A stretch of DNA of 40,564 bases from [Clostridium] polysaccharolyticum (GTDB taxonomy: Bacteria; Bacillota; Clostridia; Lachnospirales; Lachnospiraceae). The stretch is taken from assembly GCF_900111595.1 (NCBI RefSeq), contig NZ_FOHN01000003.1, positions 195,658 through 236,221 of the forward strand. Direction: 5' to 3'. Made by a program: the position numbers and the translations under genes. Shown piece after piece: positions 23,025 to 31,230 of the stretch; position 1 is the stretch's first letter, and the number at the start of each line of letters is the position of its first letter. Under the pieces are notes generated by a model that was not told the DNA's origin, did no database searches, and saw only the letters and a program-made list of their open reading frames with translations.

Positions 23025-24538
23025 TGGAGAAAGGAATGGAAAAAACAGGACGAAGAGAAGGTGGAATTATAAAGCGTTTTTATCAGAAACTGCTATTCCA
23101 GCTATTTATGTATTTTGCATTAGTAGTCTGCATGTTTGCAATTCTGCTTGGTGTTATTTATATGAAACTCTATGAAGATAACACAATCCGGACATTTCGC
23201 AATGATTTAGTCAAGAAGTCAGAGCGTATTTCGCAAAATGTATCAAACTATGCCAAACTGAACGATTACAAAGGATTTTCATCTTATCTAGAAACTATGC
23301 AATCCCTATTTGATAAAAATGAGACAGATATTTATATTATTTCGAATGTAAATTCCCAAATCGCATTAAGCAGTTATTTTACAAGTTACAATACAGTATC
23401 GCAGATAGAGAGTCTTCCAAAAGCAATGTATAAAATAGTAATGCTTGCATTTGAAGGGAAGGTTGCGTCTAACAAAGGCTATATCCAGCTGTACCATCGG
23501 CAAAGTGTATGTGTAGCAGTACCTGTAAAGGACACTGGTGGAAATGTTACTGGTGCGGTAATGCTGGTATCAGCACCACAAGACCAGATGCTTCTTTATA
23601 ATGGGCAACGTTATATCATAATCAGCAGTATTGCAGCACTAATTGTTTCTTTTGTAGTTTCAATATTTTTGGCAGGAAAATTTTCAAGGCCAATTTCTGC
23701 TATGAGAAAAGTTGCATTGCGGCTGTCGGAAGGTGATTATGAAGCAAAATCAGACATTCGTAACGGTGGAGAAATTGGTGAACTGGCATGTTCCATTGAT
23801 GTTTTGTCGGATAAGTTAAAAGAAAATGAAGTAATAAGAAACAATATGGAACAGACTAGAAGAGATTTCTTTGCCAATGTCTCCCATGAACTTAGAACAC
23901 CTATTACAGTCATGCGTGGGTATTCGGAAATGTTAGTTGATGGAGTGGTTTCAAAGGAAGAAAAGAAGCAGCAGTATTATGAAAGAATGTTAGGCGAATG
24001 TAAGTCAATGGAACGTCTAGTAGGAGATCTGCTTATTTTATCAAAAATGCAGAATCCGGATTTTCAGATTGAAAAAGAACCAGTAAATCTAATTCAGGTG
24101 TTTCACGATATTATTCGGGGGATACATGTTGTTGCTGCTAAGAAGCAGATTGAGATAGAATGCCTTCATACAGAAGAATGCATTATGATGATGGGAGATT
24201 ACGATCGATTACGCCAGATGTTTTTGATTATACTGGATAATGCAGTTAAATTTTCCAATGAGCAGTCGCACATAAAAATTGAAATAGAAGTACATACTAA
24301 CATTACAATAAAGATAACGGATCAGGGAATTGGCATTGCACAAGAAGAATTGCCGTATATCTTTGAGAAGTTTTATAAATCTAAATTAAAACAAAATGAG
24401 CAGGGTTCTGGCCTTGGCCTTGTGATTGCAAAGCAGATTGCAATGAAGCACGGAGGCGTAATAAATGTGGAAAGTGAACTGGGAAAAGGTTCCACATTTC
24501 AATTTGTCTTTGACAAGACATGTAACCAGATGCTATAA
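23024..24538 (+). CDS. Membrane sensor histidine kinase (HAMP-HisKA-HATPase_c)
   Basis: A 504-residue partner of the preceding regulator. TM1 is at ~24-46 and an extracellular sensor loop spans ~47-195, with no recognised ligand motif. TM2 is ~196-217 and HAMP ~218-270. HisKA has His288 in FANVSHELRTPITVMRGYSE. The ATPase domain carries the N box ILDNAVKFSNE, DQGIGI, IFEKFYKSK and GSGLGLVIAKQI. ATG 23024 overlaps the regulator stop; ATG 23036 is possible. The last codons hold a consensus promoter for the downstream RNA gene, so the end of this coding sequence is under two constraints. Confidence 0.93.
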   Translation: MEKGMEKTGRREGGIIKRFYQKLLFQLFMYFALVVCMFAILLGVIYMKLYEDNTIRTFRNDLVKKSERISQNVSNYAKLNDYKGFSSYLETMQSLFDKNETDIYIISNVNSQIALSSYFTSYNTVSQIESLPKAMYKIVMLAFEGKVASNKGYIQLYHRQSVCVAVPVKDTGGNVTGAVMLVSAPQDQMLLYNGQRYIIISSIAALIVSFVVSIFLAGKFSRPISAMRKVALRLSEGDYEAKSDIRNGGEIGELACSIDVLSDKLKENEVIRNNMEQTRRDFFANVSHELRTPITVMRGYSEMLVDGVVSKEEKKQQYYERMLGECKSMERLVGDLLILSKMQNPDFQIEKEPVNLIQVFHDIIRGIHVVAAKKQIEIECLHTEECIMMMGDYDRLRQMFLIILDNAVKFSNEQSHIKIEIEVHTNITIKITDQGIGIAQEELPYIFEKFYKSKLKQNEQGSGLGLVIAKQIAMKHGGVINVESELGKGSTFQFVFDKTCNQML

Positions 24539-24539
24539 T
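24510..24539 (+). promoter_or_regulatory. Consensus sigma-A promoter of the 6S RNA gene, inside the kinase 3' end
   Basis: A perfect TTGACA (24510-24515), an 18-base spacer and a perfect TATAAT (24534-24539). The -10 overlaps the TAA stop of the kinase. Transcription should begin near 24546. Confidence 0.85.
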
Positions 24540-24545
24540 AGAACA

Positions 24546-24766
24546 AACAAAAGATTCCTGGGGTGTTCGACAATCTTGTATTTTGAACCTACATTTATTG
24601 AATTGGGATTCCTATATTAACAAGAGGATGCCAGGCCTCCGACTGGAGAGGAAGGCAGAGGCTTGTTTGCGGTTGCCCACCTAGCATTGGCTAGGCGTCA
24701 AAATCCAAGAACCGGCATTTTGGGAGAGTATATGATAATTAAGCAGTGCTTCGGCACTGCTTTTTT
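24546..24766 (+). ncRNA. ssrS: 6S RNA
   Basis: 6S RNA mimics an open promoter and sequesters sigma-A RNA polymerase. The closing stem pairs 24555-24565 (UUCCUGGGGUG) with 24716-24726 (CAUUUUGGGAG) over 11 positions including several G-U pairs. The 5' strand runs into GUUCGA, as in known 6S RNAs (UGUUCGC in E. coli). An apical arm forms from AACAAG/CUUGUU (24619-24624 and 24662-24667), with GCC/GGC and CUCC-GACU-GGAG at its tip. The 3' side of the central bubble has a small hairpin, CCUAGC-AUUG-GCUAGG (24680-24695), a known 6S feature. The size of ~185 nt without the terminator fits. Identification rests on structure and a consensus promoter, without a database search. Confidence 0.8.
24742..24766 (+). 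terminator. Terminator of the 6S RNA gene
   Basis: AGCAGTGC (24742-24749), a TTCG tetraloop and GCACTGCT (24754-24761), followed by a T run to 24766. Confidence 0.95.
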
Positions 24767-24904
24767 AATACATGAAGCGAAGAGAAATTCTGCTGTACTT
24801 CCATTTTCCAGCTTAACCTTGTATTTTTCCAGTAGAATACATATAATAAATCTTATATGAAAATAATCTTTAATGATTTGACAAAATAGAAAGGTAGGAT
24901 CAAT

Positions 24905-26848
24905 ATGAAACGTGGCTTTTTGAAAGTTTGTGCTGCGACTCCAGACGTTCAGGTTGCAAATCCTAAATTTAATACAGAACAGATTTTAAAGATCGTAAAA
25001 GAAAAGGAAAAAGAAGGCGTAAAGCTTATTGTTTTCCCTGAACTATGCATGACAGCATATACTTGTGGTGATTTATTCTTACAAGACATTTTGCTAGAGG
25101 AAACCAAAAAGCAGCTTGTGTATCTTGCGAAAGAAACAAAAGACTGTGACAGTGTGATAGCAGTAGGTTTTCCAATGACAAAAGATGCAGTTCTTTATAA
25201 TGCTGCGGCTGTTTTATTTCACGGGAAAGTAATCGGAATTGTTCCTAAAACCCATATTCCTAATTATTCTGAGTTTTACGAAGCACGTCATTTTGCAATC
25301 GGTAATAACATAACAGACCATGTTTATCTGGATGGACAAGAAGAGGCAATTCCTTTTGGTACCCGGCTTCTGTTCCGCTGTTCCAATATGAAAGATTTTA
25401 TACTTGGTCTGGAAATCTGCGAAGATGTATGGGTAGCTGTACCGCCATCAGCCATGCACGTAAATGCAGGAGCAACTGTAATTGCCAATTTATCTGCAAG
25501 TGACGAAACAACGGGAAAAGCAAAATATCGCCGAAAACTCATTAGTGGGCAGTCTTCCAACTTGATATGTGCTTATATCTATGCAGACGAAGGAGAAGGA
25601 GAATCTACTTCTGATTTAGTTTACAGCGGACATAATATTATTGCTGAAAATGGTATCGTGTTAAAGGAATCGCAGCGATTTTTAAACGAGCAGATTGTAA
25701 CAGAAATTGATTTACAGCATATCCAGAATGAACGAAGAAGAATCTCTACCTATCTTGTAGAAGATGAGTCAAAACAAGGTTATACGTTTATAGATTTTGC
25801 ATTTTCTAAAGTGGAGGAAGTGAAGCTTACAAGAAAGTACCGTCAGACACCATTTGTACCCAGCAGCAAACACGAACAGGAAGAGCGTTGCAACGAAATC
25901 CTTCTGTTACAGGCAATGGGACTGAAGAAAAGGTTACAGCATACACATTGTAAAAGTGCAGTTATTGGTATTTCTGGTGGATTGGATTCTACTTTAGCCT
26001 TATTAGTAACAGCTTTGGCGTTTGATAAAGCAGGACTAGACAGAAAAGACATCATCTGCGTGACCATGCCATGCTTTGGAACTACAGACAGAACATATAC
26101 CAATGCGGTGGAATTAACCAGAGTACTAGGTGCAACATTAAAAGAGATTCCGATTCATGATGCAGTTGCTTTGCATTTAGAAAGTATTGGACATGACTTA
26201 GAGACACAGGATGTTACGTATGAAAATGGACAGGCACGTATGCGTACTCTTGTGCTTATGAACATTGCCAATATGCTTGGTGGCATGGTAATTGGAACAG
26301 GAGATTTATCGGAACTTGCGTTGGGATGGGCTACTTATAATGGAGATCATATGTCGATGTATGGGGTAAACTCTTCCGTACCAAAAACTCTTGTGCGTTA
26401 TCTGGTAAAATACTATGCAGACACCACAGAGGATAAAAAACTTGCTAATATTTTAAATGAAGTACTAGATACACCAGTCAGTCCAGAACTGTTGCCGCCA
26501 AAGGATGGTGAGATTGCACAGAAGACAGAGGATATCGTTGGTCCTTATGAGTTACATGACTTTTTCTTATACTATATTTTACGTTTTGGCTATATGCCAG
26601 CTAAAATATTTTTCCTTGCGACAGAGGCATTTAAGGGAAAATATGATGGAAAGACCATTTACAAATGGCTGGCCAGCTTTTACCGAAGATTTTTTGCTCA
26701 GCAGTTTAAACGTTCCTGCTTGCCAGATGGTCCAAAAATTGGAAGTGTTGCAGTATCACCAAGAGGTGATTTAAGAATGCCAAGTGATGCAAGCGTGCAG
26801 ATCTGGTTAGATGATTTAAAAACATTGGAGGCTGAATATGGAGTTTGA
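24905..26848 (+). CDS. nadE: Glutamine-dependent NAD(+) synthetase
   Basis: A 647-residue two-domain enzyme that turns nicotinic acid adenine dinucleotide into NAD with ATP and ammonia from glutamine. The N-terminal nitrilase-type glutaminase (1-~280) has the triad Glu46 in FPELCMTAY, Lys115 in PKTHIPNY and Cys172 in LEICEDVWV. The C-terminal synthetase has the ATP pyrophosphatase loop SGGLDS (357-362), then GTGDLSELALGW and MYGVNSSVPKTLVRYLV. Length fits the long glutamine-using class. A GGTAGGA ribosome site precedes ATG. Its last 11 bases overlap the next gene. It is probably transcribed from a promoter in the ~140 bases after the 6S terminator, where I see no clear -35. Confidence 0.95.
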   Translation: MKRGFLKVCAATPDVQVANPKFNTEQILKIVKEKEKEGVKLIVFPELCMTAYTCGDLFLQDILLEETKKQLVYLAKETKDCDSVIAVGFPMTKDAVLYNAAAVLFHGKVIGIVPKTHIPNYSEFYEARHFAIGNNITDHVYLDGQEEAIPFGTRLLFRCSNMKDFILGLEICEDVWVAVPPSAMHVNAGATVIANLSASDETTGKAKYRRKLISGQSSNLICAYIYADEGEGESTSDLVYSGHNIIAENGIVLKESQRFLNEQIVTEIDLQHIQNERRRISTYLVEDESKQGYTFIDFAFSKVEEVKLTRKYRQTPFVPSSKHEQEERCNEILLLQAMGLKKRLQHTHCKSAVIGISGGLDSTLALLVTALAFDKAGLDRKDIICVTMPCFGTTDRTYTNAVELTRVLGATLKEIPIHDAVALHLESIGHDLETQDVTYENGQARMRTLVLMNIANMLGGMVIGTGDLSELALGWATYNGDHMSMYGVNSSVPKTLVRYLVKYYADTTEDKKLANILNEVLDTPVSPELLPPKDGEIAQKTEDIVGPYELHDFFLYYILRFGYMPAKIFFLATEAFKGKYDGKTIYKWLASFYRRFFAQQFKRSCLPDGPKIGSVAVSPRGDLRMPSDASVQIWLDDLKTLEAEYGV

Positions 26849-27125
26849 TTTTGAAGATTTTATAGAAGAGATTAAGTTTCAAATGACGGAGTATGACTGT
26901 TTAACAGAAGATGATATTATGGAATGGGAAGAAAAAGCACGTGCCTGGGTTGATGAAAATCCAAAACAGCCTTACCTGAAATATAAATCATCCGATGATA
27001 TCATAGTAAAATTAAAAAATGAAGATGCAGAAGTGGAAGTGCCACAGGAAATAGCAAGGTTATACTATCGTGCAGTAAGAGAGGATGCAGTGGAGAAATA
27101 CTGGGACGATTTTAAGTTGATGTAG
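26838..27125 (+). CDS. Small acidic conserved-type protein of unknown function
   Basis: A 95-residue acidic, probably cytosolic protein without signal peptide or membrane segment. It opens with MEFDFEDFIEEIKF and ends in a charged helix (VREDAVEKYWDDFKLM). Three Trp are spread along the chain and the predicted content is mostly helical. I do not recognise a family. The start overlaps the 3' end of nadE by 11 bases, and a GGAGG-like site (TTGGAGGCTGA) lies in the nadE coding region just before it, so translation is probably coupled and it belongs to the nadE transcript. A bidirectional terminator follows 12 bases after its stop. Confidence 0.75.
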   Translation: MEFDFEDFIEEIKFQMTEYDCLTEDDIMEWEEKARAWVDENPKQPYLKYKSSDDIIVKLKNEDAEVEVPQEIARLYYRAVREDAVEKYWDDFKLM

Positions 27126-27137
27126 CCAATGAAAAAA

Positions 27138-27174
27138 AGTTCTATCGTAAAGCAGGAAGCTTAGCGGTAGAACT
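27138..27174. terminator. Bidirectional terminator between convergent genes
   Basis: AGTTCTATCG (27138-27147) pairs with CGGTAGAACT (27165-27174) with one G-U. There are seven A before it, giving a T run on the minus strand, and ATTTCTTT after it. Confidence 0.8.
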
Positions 27175-27204
27175 ATTTCTTTAAATAAATATGTAAGGGA
27201 ATCG

Positions 27205-27627
27205 TTAGGATACGGCATTCTCCAATGCTTCTTCAACACCTTGAATCAAAAGCATTTCTGTGTATTTACAATCTTTTGAAATGACGATTTCCTCTAAGGA
27301 AGTGTTGTTTTTAAGCTGTTTCGTAAGATCTTCTAAGGCTGGCTCAACTAATGGATTCATTGTTGTAATGGAGTCACTTAAGTTGGTAATGGACACATTA
27401 TTGATATGGTTCTCATCTACAACAACTTCAAGATTTAGAGAGGATTCCCCTAGTGTTATCTGGTGAGTATAAACGCCAGGTACATATTGTGCCTGAGAAG
27501 TCTTATGTCTGCCTTTTGGAAGGAACATTAAGACTAAAAGTAAAATGAGCAGAATTCCAAGTCCTACAAAAATTGCAGTATAGACAATTTCTTTCATTTG
27601 GATTACGACAATTCTAGTTTTTGACAT
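27205..27627 (-). CDS. Membrane-anchored protein of unknown function
   Basis: A 140-residue protein with one strong membrane segment near residues 13-37 (VYTAIFVGLGILLILLLVLM, then FLPKGRHKTSQ), followed by an outside domain of ~95 residues. That domain begins YVPGVYTHQITLGESSLNLEVVVDENHINNVSI and ends with a helical TEMLLIQGVEEALENA. The beta-rich first part faintly recalls FMN-binding-type periplasmic domains, but no flavin-attachment motif is visible, so I assign no function. The start at 27627 is chosen because GGAGG lies 5 bases upstream of it; an in-frame ATG four codons earlier overlaps that site. It converges on the nadE operon and diverges from addB. Confidence 0.75.
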   Translation of the reverse strand: MSKTRIVVIQMKEIVYTAIFVGLGILLILLLVLMFLPKGRHKTSQAQYVPGVYTHQITLGESSLNLEVVVDENHINNVSITNLSDSITTMNPLVEPALEDLTKQLKNNTSLEEIVISKDCKYTEMLLIQGVEEALENAVS

Positions 27628-27762
27628 GAGAACCTCCAAAATACTAACTAAATTGTGCGAAGTAACGTATCATTCGCCTTTAGTAATATAATAAATGATT
27701 AATACAATAGTATGAGACAAAAGCGAAAAATATGACAAAGAGATCGGAAAAGGGAGGCATAT

Positions 27763-30700
27763 ATGGCGTTACAAGTTGTGCTTGGAAGTTCAGGAGAAGG
27801 AAAATCTTACGAACTTTATAGCAAAATAATTAAAGATGCAAGAAAGCATCCAGAACAGAATTTTATCATCATTGTACCAGAACAGTTTACGTTACAGACG
27901 CAGAAAGAACTGGTTGCCATGGACCCAAAGCATGGCATTATGAATATAGATATTTTGAGCTTTCTGCGTTTATCCTATCGTATTTTTGAGGAAATCGGGC
28001 AGCAGGATCTGGTTGTGCTTGAAGAGACGGGAAAGAGCATGCTGGTGCGAAAAGCATTAGAAGAGAAAAAGGAATCACTGACTGTGTTAAAAGGGGATAT
28101 TAAGAAATCTGGATTTGTGGCAGAGGTAAAGTCTTTATTATCTGAATTTATGCAGTACAGCATTGGCTTAGAAGAACTGGAAAAGATGGTGGAGTTAACA
28201 GAGAAAAAGCCATTGCTGCAGGCAAAACTAGAAGATACTCTCCTAGTCTACAGGCGTTTTCGAGAACTTTTAGAACATAAATATATTACAGCAGAGGAAG
28301 TTTTAGAAGCCTTATGTGACAGTATTGAGGAATCCAGAATCATAAGAAACAGTACCATCTGCTTTGACGGATTCACTGGGTTTACTCCTAATCAGTATAA
28401 GGTACTGGAAAAGTTAATGATACTATGTCCAAAGGTTTATGTTACCGTAACTCTGGACCGCAGGGAATCCCTTAGTAAGAAAACGGAAAAGTTCCAGCTC
28501 TTTCATTTAAGTAAACAGACTATAGATAAGCTGTATCAGATTGCAAGAGATACGAAGACAGAGATTTTAGAACCGTGGTATGCAGGAAAGGGACAAGAGG
28601 TTCCGTACCGTTATCGTAACAGTAAGCCGCTTGCTGTCTTAGAAAGGAACTTGTTTCGTTTTCCATATCAAAGTTATAGTCATGAGCAGAATGACATTCA
28701 GATTATGTGTGCCTCTAGTCCGAAAGGAGAGGTTTTGTATACTATAAGCCAGATTAATTATCTGATTCGGGAAAAAGGCTATCGTTATAGGGATATTGCA
28801 GTGGTAACAGGGGATGTAGAAAGCTATGCCAATATTATTGAGAGAGAATTTTATAAGGCGGGCTTTACTTTTTTCTTAGATCATAAGAAAGATATCCGCT
28901 CCAATCCATTTATTGAATTACTTCGTTCTATGCTGACGATGTTTAACAGTAACTTTACTTATGAAAGCGTATTCCGCTATCTAAGAACAGGATTACTAGA
29001 CTTTAGCGAAAAAGAAATTGATGTATTAGAGAATTATTGTATTGCACATGGTATACGTGGGCTGAACAGCTGGAAGAAACCGTTTCGGAACCGAAGCAAA
29101 AGAGAAAATGGATTGGATTATGGACTTTTAAATAATATCCGTGGTAAAATGATGGAACCGCTTCTGGTATTTGAACAGGAAGTGAAAGAATCAAATACGG
29201 TTCTTGCTTATACAAAAGCATTGTATCAGTTTATTGCAGGCCAGAACATTTTTGAAAAGCTTGAGGCATATTGCGGACAGTTTGAAGAAGAAGAAAAACC
29301 GCTTTTAGTGAAGGAGTTCCAGCAGATTTACCGTATCATTATGGATTTGTTTGATAAAATGGTGGAACTGCTTGGAGATGAAACGGTAACTTTAAAAGAA
29401 TATGAGGAATTATTAGATACAGGGTATTCGGAAATTAAAGTCGGTTTAATTCCTCCAGGGGTAGACCAGATTGTAATTGGTGATATTGAAAGAACCCGTT
29501 TAAAGGACATTAAAGCGTTATTCTTTATTGGAGTAAATGATGGCGTAATTCCTAAAATAGGAGACGGTGGTGGCCTGTTATCGGATATGGACCGTGAGGC
29601 ATTTCAGGCGGCTAAGTTAGAACTTGCACCAACAAAGCGGGAAAATGCTTATACAGAGCAGTTTTATTTATATTTAAATATGACAAAACCTAGTGAAAGG
29701 CTGTATTTGACTTATTGTAATATAGGAGCAGATGGAAAGGCGAAAAAGCCATCTTATCTGATTGGAAAGATGAAGAAACTTTACTCTAAGCTTCAAGTGC
29801 TGGAGGAAAGTAATCTGCAGACGAAAATACAATACATTCTGGACGCAGACAAGGGGCTTCGTTATTTGCTTGGAGGTCTTCGGAATTTTCCAAAGGAAGA
29901 ACAGGAAGATGCCTGGAAGGAATTATTTACGTATTACTGGTCTACAAAAAAGGGAAGAGAAAAACTGTTACATCTTTTGGATGGCGTGTATTACAAAAGT
30001 GAGGAAAAAGGACTTTCGAAAGCAGTAGTAAAAGCACTTTATGGGGAAGAGTTAGAGAATAGTGTTACTAGATTAGAACAGTACGCTTCCTGTGCATTTG
30101 CTCATTTTATGGCATATGGGCTGGCATTGCAGGAAAGAAAGCAGTTTCAGGTTGCAATACCAGATATCGGAGATTTGTTCCATGCAGCCATAGAGAATTT
30201 TTCTAAGGAGATAAAAAAGAATGGATTTACCTGGCATCAGCTAAGTACAGAAGATATGGAAGGCCAGAGAGAACTGTTTGTTAAGGAAGCTGTTATACAG
30301 GCTGTTGAAGAACGTGGAAATGATGCTATTTTCAGTACAAAACGAAATGAATATCTAGTAACCAGGCTAGAGAGGATGACATCTCGTACCGTATGGGCGT
30401 TATGTAAACAGATTGCCCAAGGGGATTTTGAGCCAGCGGGATATGAAGTATCCTTCACTCCAATTGACAATCGGAAAGCTGCAACTATGCCGTTAGGAGA
30501 GGAGTTTACTATGCGTCTGAAAGGAAGAATTGACCGTGTGGATTCTTGTGAAGATGAGGAAAATGTATATGTAAAAATCATTGATTACAAGTCGGGAACA
30601 ACGGGATTTGATTTGCAGAAAATCTATTACGGATTACAGTTACAGCTTGTGGTGTATCTAGATGCAGCGATGGAGATTACCAAGGAGGCATATCCAGTAA

Positions 30701-31230
30701 AAAAAGTAATTCCAGCAGGAATTTTCTATTACCGCATTGAGGATCCCATGATTGAACGTCTGGCAGGAAAACCATCTAAAGAAGAAATGGAGGAGGACAT
30801 TTTAAAAGAATTAAAGGTAAATGGACTGGTAAATGAAGACAGAGAAATCTTGAAAAAACTGGATCATATATTTGCAGAAGAAAAGTCCGTAAAATCTAAA
30901 GTAATTCCTGTAGAGTTGACGGCGAAAGGAGCATTTAGTGCGTATTCCAGCGTGGCAAAAGAGGAACAGTTTTACGCTCTCACTCAGTATGCGAAAAGTA
31001 AGCTGCAGGATTTTGGGCAGGAAATTGTAGAGGGAAATACTAAGGCAGAGCCATATAAATTAGAAAAACGGACGGCGTGTGATTATTGCAAGTATGATGG
31101 AATCTGTGGGTTTGATAAGAAGCTGCCGGGAAGCCAGTACCGAATGCTTAAGAAAATGGACAAAGATTCTATATGGGAGGAGATTCATGGCAAGTGTGAA
31201 ATGGACAACGGAACAACAGAAAGTAATTGA
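27763..31230 (+). CDS. addB: AddAB helicase-nuclease, subunit B
   Basis: An 1155-residue subunit of the double-strand-break resection complex that replaces RecBCD in Firmicutes. It starts with the ATP-binding loop LGSSGEGKSY (7-16). The C-terminal nuclease domain has IIDYKSG (Asp941, Lys943) and YYGLQLQLVVYLD. The four cysteines that hold AddB's [4Fe-4S] cluster are present as C777, C1106, C1109 and C1115, with the 3- and 6-residue spacing known from Bacillus subtilis AddB. Length is normal. GGGAGG precedes the ATG. The 3' end overlaps the start of addA by 44 bases. Confidence 0.96.
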   Translation: MALQVVLGSSGEGKSYELYSKIIKDARKHPEQNFIIIVPEQFTLQTQKELVAMDPKHGIMNIDILSFLRLSYRIFEEIGQQDLVVLEETGKSMLVRKALEEKKESLTVLKGDIKKSGFVAEVKSLLSEFMQYSIGLEELEKMVELTEKKPLLQAKLEDTLLVYRRFRELLEHKYITAEEVLEALCDSIEESRIIRNSTICFDGFTGFTPNQYKVLEKLMILCPKVYVTVTLDRRESLSKKTEKFQLFHLSKQTIDKLYQIARDTKTEILEPWYAGKGQEVPYRYRNSKPLAVLERNLFRFPYQSYSHEQNDIQIMCASSPKGEVLYTISQINYLIREKGYRYRDIAVVTGDVESYANIIEREFYKAGFTFFLDHKKDIRSNPFIELLRSMLTMFNSNFTYESVFRYLRTGLLDFSEKEIDVLENYCIAHGIRGLNSWKKPFRNRSKRENGLDYGLLNNIRGKMMEPLLVFEQEVKESNTVLAYTKALYQFIAGQNIFEKLEAYCGQFEEEEKPLLVKEFQQIYRIIMDLFDKMVELLGDETVTLKEYEELLDTGYSEIKVGLIPPGVDQIVIGDIERTRLKDIKALFFIGVNDGVIPKIGDGGGLLSDMDREAFQAAKLELAPTKRENAYTEQFYLYLNMTKPSERLYLTYCNIGADGKAKKPSYLIGKMKKLYSKLQVLEESNLQTKIQYILDADKGLRYLLGGLRNFPKEEQEDAWKELFTYYWSTKKGREKLLHLLDGVYYKSEEKGLSKAVVKALYGEELENSVTRLEQYASCAFAHFMAYGLALQERKQFQVAIPDIGDLFHAAIENFSKEIKKNGFTWHQLSTEDMEGQRELFVKEAVIQAVEERGNDAIFSTKRNEYLVTRLERMTSRTVWALCKQIAQGDFEPAGYEVSFTPIDNRKAATMPLGEEFTMRLKGRIDRVDSCEDEENVYVKIIDYKSGTTGFDLQKIYYGLQLQLVVYLDAAMEITKEAYPVKKVIPAGIFYYRIEDPMIERLAGKPSKEEMEEDILKELKVNGLVNEDREILKKLDHIFAEEKSVKSKVIPVELTAKGAFSAYSSVAKEEQFYALTQYAKSKLQDFGQEIVEGNTKAEPYKLEKRTACDYCKYDGICGFDKKLPGSQYRMLKKMDKDSIWEEIHGKCEMDNGTTESN

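Noticed and set aside
24663-24860. Short plus-strand frame downstream of the kinase
   Set aside because: It lies inside the structured 6S RNA and its terminator.
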